Below are positions 1-7,728 of a stretch of 44,801 nucleotides of DNA, one piece after another. Every line of letters starts with the position of its first letter. The first letter of the stretch is position 1. Below the pieces are notes generated by a model. The model did no database searches and was not told where the DNA came from. It worked only from the letters and a program-made list of their open reading frames with translations. The position numbers were made by a program, and so were the translations under genes. Source of the DNA: AC-37 sp036386455 (GTDB taxonomy: Bacteria; Actinomycetota; Thermoleophilia; Solirubrobacterales; Thermoleophilaceae); NCBI GenBank assembly GCA_036386455.1, contig DASVVS010000065.1, forward strand, positions 1 to 44,801. Reading direction: 5' to 3'.

Positions 1-554
1 GCGTAGATGATCGCCCCCGCCGTGTAGAGGAGCCCACCGCCCATCAGCAGGGCCACGCCGACCGCGCCGAGCCGTTCGGCGAGCTGCGGCATCGCGATCA
101 CGGCGACCCAGCCGAGCGCGACGTAGACCGTCGCCGTGACCCACTTCGGCGCGGTGATCCAGACGAGGTTGAGCACGATCCCGCCGAGCGCGCCCGCCCA
201 CACCACGATCAGCACGGCGGTGGAGAGCGAGCCCTCGAGCACGAGCAGCGAGAACGGCGTGTAGGTGCCGGCGATCAGCACGAAGATCATCGAGTGGTCG
301 AGCCGGCGCATCCACGCGCGGGCGCTCGGGCGGCGCCAATCGATGCGGTGGTAGGTGGCGCTGGTGGTCAGGAGGCCGGTGACGGCGAACGCGTAGATCG
401 CCGCCGCGAGCGTGGCCTTCCCGTCGGGCGCGGCGATCACGAGCGCGATCCCGAGCGGGACCGACACCATCGCGCCGTACATGTGCGAGACGCCGCGCAG
501 CCGCGGCTTCACTGCCCCTACCGCTCGTTCGAGCTGCTGCTGGACTTCCGCCAT
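1..554 (-). CDS. trhA: TrhA / hemolysin III family membrane protein (C-terminus cut by window edge)
   Basis: Multi-pass membrane protein of the hemolysin III (TrhA/YqfA, PAQR-like) family. The bacterial members are linked to membrane-lipid homeostasis; the haemolysin name is historical. The visible 184 residues begin with a short basic N-terminus, then show SHMYGAM, SATYHRIDW and DHSMIFVLIAGTYTPF. The conserved His and Asp residues in these motifs are the putative metal ligands of the family. About five hydrophobic helices are visible before the sequence leaves the window. ATG at 554 is chosen because it gives the family's usual short leader and has a -10 hexamer (563-568) 8 nt upstream. The start overlaps the 3' end of the Tim44-like gene by 37 bp on the same strand. 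Family assignment is firm; physiological role is not shown here. Confidence 0.9.
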   Translation of the reverse strand, partial: MAEVQQQLERAVGAVKPRLRGVSHMYGAMVSVPLGIALVIAAPDGKATLAAAIYAFAVTGLLTTSATYHRIDWRRPSARAWMRRLDHSMIFVLIAGTYTPFSLLVLEGSLSTAVLIVVWAGALGGIVLNLVWITAPKWVTATVYVALGWVAVIAMPQLAERLGAVGVALLMGGGLLYTAGAIIY

Positions 555-1714
555 CCAAGGGGACGGTACCCGCGTGGCGCACCCGCAACACCGATTGGCG
601 CGCCCCGCCGGGGGCGAAGCGGCTTGCGCGGCGGCGCGTCGAGCGGTCGCGTGTCGGCCGTGATCAGCCGCCACGGGACCTCGCGCGAAGTCGTGGCCCT
701 GAGCCGCCACCAGTGGTGCCGGGCCATCACCTCCCCGCGCACGCTGCCGCGCGGCCCGCGCCACGCGCGCACGACCACCTCGACGTCGAGCTCCGGCGGC
801 ACCCGCAGCGCCCAGAGCCGGGCCGGGCGCACCGTCTCCACGCGCGCGCCGCGGATCACGTACCCGCCGGCGAGCAGCGATCGCACGGCAGCGGGCGAGG
901 CGACCTCGTCGAGCGGCGCCCGGTCCTCGCCCGCCGCGAGCTCCCAGCGAATCACGAACTCGCGCACCGACGTCTCGAGCACGTCGCGCGTGAAGCGGTC
1001 GTCCACGAGGGCGAGGTCGCCGACCGCTTCGGCCGCGTCGTGAGGAAGGTTGCCGGCGATCTCGTACGGGATCTCGGGCGACTGCGGCGGCTCCACCAGC
1101 TCGTGCACCGACTCGTCGCGCACGCGGCGGATCAGGGCGGCGCCGCCGCTCGGATCGGACAGGCGGTGACGGCCGGCGGGCCCCGGCTCCACGCGCGCGA
1201 GCTCCCACCCGCCGCCGCGGCGCCTGAAGATCCAGAACGTGACCAGGCGCAGGCGCCGCCCGACCGGATCGCGTTCGGGCCGGTCGGGGTCGAGCGCATG
1301 CCCCGCCCGCACGCGCGCCTCGACGCGGACGGTCGCCGCGACGATGCGGTCGTCGCTCGAGCGCTCGAGCGCCGCGATGTGGAACGCCGGCCTGTCGACC
1401 CGCAGGACGAACGGCAGCTCGGGATGCTCAGGTCCTCCCCACAGGCCCCACGGATCGAGCGCGTGGCGCCCGAAGCGGGCCTCGAAGGGCTTCCGCCGCT
1501 CGTGGCCGCCGAGGCCGGCGATCGGCTCGAGGTGGCGGCGGGCGGCGTCCAGCAGCGCCCCGGGGTCGAAGCTCGGGTCGTGCACGCTCGCGGCGAGCGC
1601 GGCGCGCTCGGCTGCGGCCAGGCGGCGCGGCAGCCGCCGAGCGTGCGCCCTGAGCAGTCCGGCGCCCGCGACGCCGAGCGCGCAGGCGGAGGCGATCAGG
1701 AGCTCCAGTCCCAT
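518..1714 (-). CDS. Tim44-like domain membrane-anchored protein
   Basis: Protein of 398 residues with one N-terminal hydrophobic segment (about residues 3-22, LLIASACALGVAGAGLL). A long soluble region rich in Arg and Glu follows. Residues about 35-200 have the look of a Tim44-like domain: a helical start, then alternating strands with repeated V-x-A/V-x-V segments such as RIVAATVRVEARVRAG. The second half repeats that style (DVLETSVREFVIRWELAAGEDR). Such domains bind lipids or proteins at membranes, but the bacterial actinobacterial members have no settled function. The C-terminal 40 residues are basic and low-complexity and run over the start of trhA. The start ATG at 1714 gives a clean anchor. 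The domain call is from pattern recognition and is moderately confident. Confidence 0.6.
   Translation of the reverse strand: MGLELLIASACALGVAGAGLLRAHARRLPRRLAAAERAALAASVHDPSFDPGALLDAARRHLEPIAGLGGHERRKPFEARFGRHALDPWGLWGGPEHPELPFVLRVDRPAFHIAALERSSDDRIVAATVRVEARVRAGHALDPDRPERDPVGRRLRLVTFWIFRRRGGGWELARVEPGPAGRHRLSDPSGGAALIRRVRDESVHELVEPPQSPEIPYEIAGNLPHDAAEAVGDLALVDDRFTRDVLETSVREFVIRWELAAGEDRAPLDEVASPAAVRSLLAGGYVIRGARVETVRPARLWALRVPPELDVEVVVRAWRGPRGSVRGEVMARHHWWRLRATTSREVPWRLITADTRPLDAPPRKPLRPRRGAPIGVAGAPRGYRPLGWRKSSSSSNER
563..568 (-). promoter_or_regulatory. -10 hexamer TACCGT for trhA, leaderless type
   Basis: TACCGT lies 8 nt upstream of the ATG at 554 with no Shine-Dalgarno sequence between. 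The spacing would put the transcript start at or next to the start codon. Inferred from motif and position only. Confidence 0.5.
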
Positions 1715-1770
1715 ATGGCCTTATCGCCCTTGGGAGGGGTCCCCTTGACGGGCGGCGAACGTACCAGCGG

Positions 1771-2841
1771 ATGGACGATCTCGCCGCGTACGAGCGGCGC
1801 TTCCGCAAGGCGGGGCTGCCGCTCTTCATCGAGGACTACACCGCCGCCGGGGACGTCTTCAACAGGGCGATCCCGCTGCTCGGCCTCGTGTTCGTCGCGG
1901 AGCTGCTCGGCGCGATCGACAAGGACTGGCCGCTCGCGGCGAACGTCGCCGCCGCGCTGGGCGGGCTCGCGCTGCTGCTGCTCGCCGCCGGTGCGGTCAA
2001 CCGGATGCGCGGCCGGCGCTTCCTCTCGGTGCCGGAGCGCGTGGGCAGGACGGAGCTGGCCGTCTTCGTGCTGGTGCCAGCGCTCCTGCCGCTGATCTTC
2101 GGCGGGCAGGTCGAGAGCGCGATCGTGACCGCCGCGGGCAACCTCGGGCTGCTGCTGCTCCTCTACCTGGTGATCGGCTACGCGCTGCCCGCCATCCTGC
2201 GCGAGGCGGCGATCCGGCTCGTGCGCGAGCTGGCCAGCGCCGTCGTCACGCTCACGCGCGCGCTGCCGCTCCTGCTGCTCTTCGCGGTCGTCCTGTTCGT
2301 GAACACCGAGATGTGGCAGGTCCTCTCCACCACGCCGGACTCGCTGCTGGCGCTGCTCGGCGGTCTGCTCGTGGCGCTCGGCACGCTCTTCCTGGTCGTC
2401 CGTCTGCCGCAGGAGGTCCGCGGGCTCGAGGAGGCCGCCGACGCCGGGCCCCCGCTCGGCCGCCGCCAGCGGGTGAACGTCGGCCTCGTCGTGCTGTTCA
2501 CGCACGGCCTGCAGGTGATCGTGGTCGCGCTCGGGCTCGGCGCGTTCTTCGTGGTCTTCGGGGCGGTCGCCGTGGGGCCGGAGGTGCGCGAGTCGTGGCT
2601 CGGCACCGCCGGCGACCAGCTCGTCGCCCTCGACGTGCTCGGCGAGCGGGTGCAGGTGACCGGCGAGCTCCTGCGCGTCTCGGGCGGGATCGCGGCGATC
2701 AGCGCGCTCTACTACTCGATCGCCGTCCTCACCGACGCCACCTACCGCGAGCAGTTCCTCGACCGGATGAGCGACGAGATGCGCTCGACCTTCGCCGCGC
2801 GCGCCGAGTACCTCGCGATCCGCGAGCGGAGGATGCGGTGA
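1771..2841 (+). CDS. Multi-pass membrane protein of unknown function
   Basis: Protein of 356 residues with a cytoplasmic-looking N-terminus (MDDLAAYERRFRKAGLP) and about seven to eight hydrophobic helices between residues 30 and 320. The last 35 residues are charged (REQFLDRMSDEMRSTFAAR). I recognise no catalytic motif or transporter signature. It overlaps the next gene by 4 bp (GTGA), so the two are translated together. It is transcribed divergently from the Tim44-like gene, with 56 bp between the two starts. The first 29 residues match the style of small actinobacterial membrane proteins, but I cannot name a family. Confidence 0.8.
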   Translation: MDDLAAYERRFRKAGLPLFIEDYTAAGDVFNRAIPLLGLVFVAELLGAIDKDWPLAANVAAALGGLALLLLAAGAVNRMRGRRFLSVPERVGRTELAVFVLVPALLPLIFGGQVESAIVTAAGNLGLLLLLYLVIGYALPAILREAAIRLVRELASAVVTLTRALPLLLLFAVVLFVNTEMWQVLSTTPDSLLALLGGLLVALGTLFLVVRLPQEVRGLEEAADAGPPLGRRQRVNVGLVVLFTHGLQVIVVALGLGAFFVVFGAVAVGPEVRESWLGTAGDQLVALDVLGERVQVTGELLRVSGGIAAISALYYSIAVLTDATYREQFLDRMSDEMRSTFAARAEYLAIRERRMR

Positions 2842-3248
2842 CCCGCGCGGGGGTGACCCCCGCCGGGGCGACCCGCGCGCGCGTCTTCCTCGGCGTGACC
2901 GGCGCGTTCTTCCTGGCCCTGTTCGCGCTCCCGCTCTTCCTCGTCCCGTTCGAGTGGGCCGAGGCGCTCGGCTGGGACGTGGAGCGCACCGACCTCGGCT
3001 CCTACTTCGGACGCTGCCTCGGCGCCGTCGCGATCGCGATCAGCGGGCAGGCGCTGTGGGCGTCCCGCGCGCCCGAGCGCCACGGCTCCCTCTTCACGCT
3101 GCTGGCCGCCGCCGCGGCGCTGCTCGCCGTCGTGCACGTGCGCGGGCTGGTCGAGGAGTCGCAGCCGCTCGTGGAGCACCTCGAGACCGCCATGTACGCC
3201 GGCTTCGCCGCGCTGGCGCTGTGGTGCCGGCCGGCCACCGCCGGCTAG
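2838..3248 (+). CDS. Small four-helix membrane protein, unknown function
   Basis: Protein of 136 residues starting at GTG 2838, which overlaps the upstream stop as GTGA; this overlap decides the start. Four hydrophobic stretches can be seen, among them FLGVTGAFFLALFALPLFLV, LGAVAIAISGQALWA and SLFTLLAAAAALLAVV, so it is probably a four-helix membrane protein. No motif identifies a function. It ends tail to tail with the anti-sigma gene, the two stop codons sharing the palindrome CTAG (3245-3248). It probably works with its coupled upstream partner. Confidence 0.75.
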   Translation: MTRAGVTPAGATRARVFLGVTGAFFLALFALPLFLVPFEWAEALGWDVERTDLGSYFGRCLGAVAIAISGQALWASRAPERHGSLFTLLAAAAALLAVVHVRGLVEESQPLVEHLETAMYAGFAALALWCRPATAG

Positions 3249-4459
3249 CGGGGGCAGCACCAGCCCGCCACGCGCGGGGAAGCGGCCCGTCCGCTCGCGC
3301 CGGGGCTGAACTGGCGGGCCACGCCGGAGAAGGCGATCAGCTTCCCGGGCGCGCCCGAGCGAACGAACAGCCACTGGTCGGCGCTCGGCCAGCCGACCAG
3401 CAGCCAGCGGTCGTCGGGCGACCAGGCGACGTCGGTGAGCTCGCCCGCGCCCGCGAAGACCCTGCGCTCGGGCCGGACGGCGCGCTCGGCCTGCAGCACG
3501 GCGATCTCGCTCTGCCGGGCGCTCAGCCTGCGGCGGACCACGGCGAACCGGCGCCCGCGCCCCGCGAAGGCCACGGCGCCGGTCGTGGTGCCGGCGGGCG
3601 CGGCAACGTCACGCAGCGTGCGGCCACTCGCGTCGAGCACGCGTATCGACCCGTCCGCGACCGCCAGCAGGCGCTCGCCGTCGCCCGACCAGAGAAGCCG
3701 GCGTGGCCGATCGCGGACCGCCGCGGTCCAGAGGAGGCGCCCCGTGTCGGGGGCCACCACGCGAACGCGTCCGGCGCGATCGGCGTACGCGAGGACGTGC
3801 TCCGCCCCGGGTCTCCAGGCCGGCGGGACCGCGGCCACGCCCGCGGCGATCCGGCGGTCGCCGGTGCCGTCACCGGCCACCACGCGCAGCGAGGCTCCGG
3901 TCGACACGTGGGGCCGCACCTTCGAGACGGCCGCGGGAGCGGTCACGTAGGCGATCCGGAAGCCGCTCGGCGACCAGCGTGCGCCGCTGATCGCGGTCGG
4001 CCTGGCCAGCGACCAGCGCACGCGGCCGCGCGGATCGAGCGCGACGAGCTCGCGCTGGCGGGTCGCCGCGACGAAGAGCCCGTGCGGGGACCAGACGGCA
4101 TCGTCGTACGAGCCGAGGAGGCGCTTCGACCCGTCGGCGCTCACGATCCACGGACCCGCGTCCGATCGGACCAGCAGGCGTCCACCACCGGGGATGGACG
4201 ACAGGGCGGGCCGGGCATCGTCGCGGCCCGGCCGCACCAGGTCGCGCAGCCAGTCGTCGGCACCGGTCGCCGGAACGGCGAGCGCGAGCACGGCGAGGGC
4301 GGCGGCGGCGAGCGCCGGCCGCAGGCGACGCCGGCGGCGCGGCAGCGGCAGGCGCTCCTCGAACGCGGCGTGCACGACCCGCCAGCCGCGCTCCTCCGCC
4401 GCCATCTCGTCCGGTGCCTCGGTCCGCTCGAGTCGCTCTCGGAGCCGCTGCTCGGTCAC
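3245..4459 (-). CDS. Membrane-anchored propeller protein, probable anti-sigma factor
   Basis: Protein of 404 residues. A charged cytoplasmic N-terminus (1-45, VTEQRLRERLERTEAPDEM) is followed by one transmembrane helix (about 46-64). An extracytoplasmic region of about 330 residues follows with repeated WSPDD/WSPSG/WSPHG motifs, as in TolB/WD40-like beta-propellers. The start GTG at 4459 overlaps the stop of the ECF sigma gene (GTGA), so the two are made together. A single-pass protein coupled to an ECF sigma factor is the usual layout of an anti-sigma factor with an external sensor. No zinc-finger or RskA-type motif is visible in the short N-terminus, so the anti-sigma role is an inference from gene order. 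It is the last gene of a four-gene overlapping operon. Confidence 0.75.
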   Translation of the reverse strand: MTEQRLRERLERTEAPDEMAAEERGWRVVHAAFEERLPLPRRRRRLRPALAAAALAVLALAVPATGADDWLRDLVRPGRDDARPALSSIPGGGRLLVRSDAGPWIVSADGSKRLLGSYDDAVWSPHGLFVAATRQRELVALDPRGRVRWSLARPTAISGARWSPSGFRIAYVTAPAAVSKVRPHVSTGASLRVVAGDGTGDRRIAAGVAAVPPAWRPGAEHVLAYADRAGRVRVVAPDTGRLLWTAAVRDRPRRLLWSGDGERLLAVADGSIRVLDASGRTLRDVAAPAGTTTGAVAFAGRGRRFAVVRRRLSARQSEIAVLQAERAVRPERRVFAGAGELTDVAWSPDDRWLLVGWPSADQWLFVRSGAPGKLIAFSGVARQFSPGASGRAASPRVAGWCCPR

Positions 4460-5046
4460 GACGACTCCTTCAGGTCGACGCCGAGCACGTCGAGCGCGCG
4501 GCGCAGGCGCGAGTTGACGGTCCCGCGCGGGAGATCGAGCAGGGCGGCGATCTCCCCCGGGGTGAACTCGAGCGCGTAGCGCAGGACCACGACCGCGCGG
4601 TGCTCGGGCGAGAGCGCGGCGAGCGCGGCCATCACGTCGTCGGAGTACGGCGGCCGCACGGGCGGGGCGGGTGCGGCGGCCAGGGCGTCGTCCGCCACCT
4701 CGCTCCGGAGCGCACGCGCGCGCGTCCAGTCGATCGCCCGGTTCACGACGATCCGGTTGAGCCACGGCCCGAACGGGCGGCGGCGGTCGAAGCGGTCGAG
4801 CGAGCGGATCGCCGCGAGGAACGCCTCCTGGGCTATGTCCTCGGCCGCCGTGGCGTCGTGCACGATCAGGTACGCGACGCGGTGCGCGGGGCGCCAGTGG
4901 CGCCGGAAGAGCCGCTCGAGGGCCTCGGACGAGCCGTCCTGGGCGGCGCGCACGAGGGCCCGCTCGTCCAGGCGCCGCCCTCCGCGAGCGGCGGCGAATC
5001 GAGACGCGCTGAGCGCGATCGGCTCGGACATGGTCACGGCCGTCAC
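4456..5046 (-). CDS. ECF-type RNA polymerase sigma factor
   Basis: Sigma-70 family factor of 196 residues (191 if ATG 5031 is used). Region 2 is seen as LFRRHWRPAHRVAYLIV, then DIAQEAFLAAIRSLDRF and FGPWLNRIVVNRAIDWTR. Region 4 is LSPEHRAVVVLRYALEFTPGEIA with the helix-turn-helix LPRGTVNSRLRRA. Regions 1 and 3 are missing, as is typical for ECF factors. GTG 5046 overlaps the upstream M14 stop as GTGA, matching the other three junctions of this operon; ATG 5031 is the alternative start. It is co-translated with the propeller protein downstream, its likely regulator, and with an M14 peptidase upstream. Confidence 0.9.
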   Translation of the reverse strand: MTAVTMSEPIALSASRFAAARGGRRLDERALVRAAQDGSSEALERLFRRHWRPAHRVAYLIVHDATAAEDIAQEAFLAAIRSLDRFDRRRPFGPWLNRIVVNRAIDWTRARALRSEVADDALAAAPAPPVRPPYSDDVMAALAALSPEHRAVVVLRYALEFTPGEIAALLDLPRGTVNSRLRRALDVLGVDLKESS

Positions 5047-5951
5047 CGGCCCTCCGCCCCCGATCCTCCCACCAGCCCGCGGTTGGCGCCCCGGTAGCCG
5101 GCCAGGAGCTCGACCGCGGCGGCGTGACGGACGGCCGCCGCCCGGGAGAGCGGGCCCGCGGGGAGCTCGACCACGAACGAGGCCGTGCCGGGAGACGTGC
5201 GGTTCTGCCAGTGCGGAGCGGTGCCGGCGAGCCACGGCAGCGCCCGGAACGGCATCCCAGCGGCCGCGGCGTAGCGGCGGGCCGCGGAGACGCTCGGCCC
5301 CCACGCGCGGACGTACGGCCCCTCGCCCTGGTGGTACCAGATCGTCACGGCCGGCCGCAGCCAGCGGATCAGGTCGCGCGCGACGCGCGCCTCGGGCTCC
5401 GACAGGGGACGCGGGCCGGAGTACTGCGGATTCCAGCGAGCGCCGAGCGGCCGCCACGCCGCCGGGAAGTTGCGGTTCAGGTCCACGCCGCGGCCGTTCA
5501 GGCGCGTGTGCAGGCGCCGCCCGTCCGGGTTCAGGTCGCGCACGGTCCAGACGTCCGCGTCCGCCGGCGGGCAGCCCTCGGCGATCCGGTCCGCGACGGC
5601 GGTCCCGGCGCACTCGGTTCCGTGGATGCAGCCGACGACGAGCACCTTCGGCGACGCGCGCGGGGTCCCGAAGGCCGTGACGCCGAGACGCCGGCCGCGC
5701 GCCGAGCGGCCGATGGTCCGCTCGTGGTCCACGCGTGGGGCGCCCGGCGGGAACTCGCGCGAGCCGCGGACCAGCGCCCGCACGGTCGCGCTCGGGCTCG
5801 CGGGGCGCGCGCCCGCTGCCCGCTCGGCGACCGCGTGCGGAGCCCCGCGCCTCTCCGCCGCCGGCGGGCCCGCGAAGCCGGTCGCGGCCGCCACGATCGC
5901 GCACGCCGCGCAGGCTGCTCCGGCGCTCGCCGCTGCGGCGGCATCCCTCAC
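5043..5951 (-). CDS. Exported M14 family zinc carboxypeptidase
   Basis: Metallocarboxypeptidase of 302 residues with an N-terminal hydrophobic Ala-rich segment (about 4-28) that should export or anchor it. Zinc ligands are visible: H110 and E113 in GCIHGTECAG, and H207 in WYHQGEG. The DLNRNFP motif (about 157-163) supplies the substrate-binding Asn and Arg. E262 in SFVVELP is the likely general base. Members of this branch (MpaA-like) cut gamma-D-Glu-diaminopimelate links in wall peptides, which is a possible but unproven substrate here. GTG 5951 is chosen because it overlaps the upstream stop as GTGA and starts right at the signal segment. The in-frame extension to 6050 would run back into the upstream gene. 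Confidence 0.88.
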   Translation of the reverse strand: MRDAAAAASAGAACAACAIVAAATGFAGPPAAERRGAPHAVAERAAGARPASPSATVRALVRGSREFPPGAPRVDHERTIGRSARGRRLGVTAFGTPRASPKVLVVGCIHGTECAGTAVADRIAEGCPPADADVWTVRDLNPDGRRLHTRLNGRGVDLNRNFPAAWRPLGARWNPQYSGPRPLSEPEARVARDLIRWLRPAVTIWYHQGEGPYVRAWGPSVSAARRYAAAAGMPFRALPWLAGTAPHWQNRTSPGTASFVVELPAGPLSRAAAVRHAAAVELLAGYRGANRGLVGGSGAEGR

Positions 5952-6928
5952 CGGGATGCCGCGACTGGCCGCGCTCGTCTGCGGCGGATCGCCGCGGCTG
6001 CACCGCCTGAGAGGACGAGCGTCAGGGCAGCGACGCCCGCGAGCGGCCACGGGCCGCCGCCGCCACCGTCCGTCCGGGAGACGGCCCGCCGCGCACCCGG
6101 AGCGCTCACGCGCAGCGTTCGCGTGTCGATGACCGCGCGCGGCCGGCCCCCCTCCACCACCGTCAGCGTCCGGCCGCCCGCGCCGACGGTGAGATCGACG
6201 TGCTCAGCCGGCGCGCGGGCGAGGAAGCCGCCCAGGCTCTCGGGGAGGTCGATGCAGGCCGCGGTGCGGCGATCGGTGTCGAGGGCGTGGACGAACGGGT
6301 GGTCGCCGTCGTCGTAGAGCGTGTACGCCCAGCGGCCGTCCGGGCTCGTCGCCCGCGTGATCGGGAACCCGCTCATGTCCTCGCCGGGCTCGCGGGGGTC
6401 CACGATCGGCTCCGACAGCCGCCCGGAGCGCGGCTCGTAGGCCCGGACGGCGTAGCGCGTCGGATCGCTGCGCGAGAGGTACTCGATCAGGTAGAGCATC
6501 CGCCCGTCGCGCGAGATCGCGTCGAAGCTGTAGTCGCCGCGCAGCGTCACGATGCGCTGCGGCCGCAGCGTCGCGGCGTGGAGGATCGCGAGCCTCGTGG
6601 TGGCCTGCGGGAACTGCACGCGCGGCCGGATCAGCACCAGCCGCTCGCCGCCGGCCGAGAGACCGCTCGAGGAGCCGTCGAGGGTGACGGCCGGGATGAC
6701 GAAGCTCCCCGCGAGGAAGCGCGAGCTGCGGATCGTGCCGCCGGCGGTCGCGATTCGCGCGACGCTGGTGCCGTCCCCGGCGGGCAGCGTGTCGAAGCGG
6801 TGTCTCCCGTCGAGCGACACGAGGTCGTCGGACACGACGCCGGGGACGGGCAGCCCGTCGGCCGGCGCGCTCGCCGGCAGGGCGAGGGCGAGGAAGGACG
6901 CGACGATCGTCAGGCTCGCGGGTCTCAT
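5948..6928 (-). CDS. Exported propeller-like protein with C-terminal membrane anchor
   Basis: Protein of 326 residues. A signal peptide (MRPASLTIVASFLALALPASAPA) is followed by about 250 residues of short strand-like repeats, including SRDGRMLYLIEYL and TSPDGRWAYTLYDDGDHP. The latter resembles blades of a beta-propeller. A Gly-rich linker leads to a C-terminal helix (LAGVAALTLVLSGGAAAAI) and a basic tail, so the propeller is held at the outer membrane face. ATG 6928 is preferred; GTG 6931 and TTG 6937 are in frame. A TAGTTG hexamer 6 nt upstream is a weaker match to the leaderless -10 motif. It is the first gene of the GTGA-linked operon with the M14 peptidase and sigma/anti-sigma pair. Confidence 0.75.
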   Translation of the reverse strand: MRPASLTIVASFLALALPASAPADGLPVPGVVSDDLVSLDGRHRFDTLPAGDGTSVARIATAGGTIRSSRFLAGSFVIPAVTLDGSSSGLSAGGERLVLIRPRVQFPQATTRLAILHAATLRPQRIVTLRGDYSFDAISRDGRMLYLIEYLSRSDPTRYAVRAYEPRSGRLSEPIVDPREPGEDMSGFPITRATSPDGRWAYTLYDDGDHPFVHALDTDRRTAACIDLPESLGGFLARAPAEHVDLTVGAGGRTLTVVEGGRPRAVIDTRTLRVSAPGARRAVSRTDGGGGGPWPLAGVAALTLVLSGGAAAAIRRRRARPVAASR

Positions 6929-6993
6929 CACCCCCAACTACGGCCGGGGGTGCTCCAGAGGTCCCGGCGCCGGGCCGGGGAGGCGGCTCGGCC

Positions 6994-7707
6994 CTAGCCG
7001 CCGAGCTCGCGCCGCAGCTCCGCGATCTCCTCGCGCAGCTCCACGACCGTCCGCTCGAGCGCGCTCACCCGGTCCGAGAGCACGTCGAGGCCGTCGCCCG
7101 GCGGGTCCGGGACGGCCGCGACGGGCCGGGCCTCGGCCACGAGCCCGGTCGTGCGCTCCTCCTCGTCCGGGTCGGCCGCCACGGCGGGCTCCACCGGCCA
7201 GGGATGGGGCTCCGCGTCGCCCTCGCCGGTCCCGCCGAGGAGCTGCGCGAAGCGGTCCTCCTTCTGCCCCGGCCGCCGGACCCGGGCGGCCAGCTCGCGG
7301 TCGATCAGCCGCCCGACCGTCTCCTCCACGTCGGCGAGGCTCCCGAACGGGTGCAGCCGCTCGGTGCGCTGCTTGAGCTCGCCGGGCGTCTGGGGCCCGC
7401 GCAGCATCATCACGCAGAGGACCGCCATCTCGTCCGGCGCGAGGCCGAGCGCCTCGTTCAGCAGGTGCCGGTACTTGGCGGTGCGGCCGCCGTGGCCGGC
7501 GGCGTAGCGCGTCCAGCCGCGCTGGCGCAGCCGCTGGAGCGCGTCCTTGATCGCGGCCTCGTCGTAGTCCACCACCGGGTCGCGGTTGGTCGACTGGTTG
7601 CACGCCAGGCGCAGCGAGTTGAGCGTGAGCGGGTACTGATCGGGCGTCGTGCGCTGCTTCTCGATCAGCGCACCGAGCACGCGGATCTCGACCGGGGAGG
7701 GCTCCAT
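6994..7707 (-). CDS. yceH: YceH family (DUF480) winged-helix protein
   Basis: Protein of 237 residues with the conserved YceH start PVEIRVLGALIEKQRTTPDQYPLTLNSL, then ACNQSTNRDPVV and a second winged-helix unit (MAVLCVMMLRGPQTPGELKQR). Two tandem winged helices are the family fold, which suggests DNA or nucleic-acid binding, but no function is established. Residues after about 175 are acidic and less conserved. They end in a short predicted coiled coil (RVSALERTVVELREEIAELRREL). The ATG at 7707 is preceded by a -10 hexamer 7 nt away. It is a single gene lying between two unrelated minus-strand units. Confidence 0.9.
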   Translation of the reverse strand: MEPSPVEIRVLGALIEKQRTTPDQYPLTLNSLRLACNQSTNRDPVVDYDEAAIKDALQRLRQRGWTRYAAGHGGRTAKYRHLLNEALGLAPDEMAVLCVMMLRGPQTPGELKQRTERLHPFGSLADVEETVGRLIDRELAARVRRPGQKEDRFAQLLGGTGEGDAEPHPWPVEPAVAADPDEEERTTGLVAEARPVAAVPDPPGDGLDVLSDRVSALERTVVELREEIAELRRELGG

Positions 7708-7714
7708 GGCCCGG

Positions 7715-7720
7715 AACCTA
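7715..7720 (-). promoter_or_regulatory. -10 hexamer TAGGTT for yceH, leaderless type
   Basis: TAGGTT ends 7 nt before the ATG at 7707. There is no Shine-Dalgarno sequence between them, so the mRNA probably begins at or beside the start codon. Confidence 0.5.
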
Positions 7721-7728
7721 GCGGGCGG

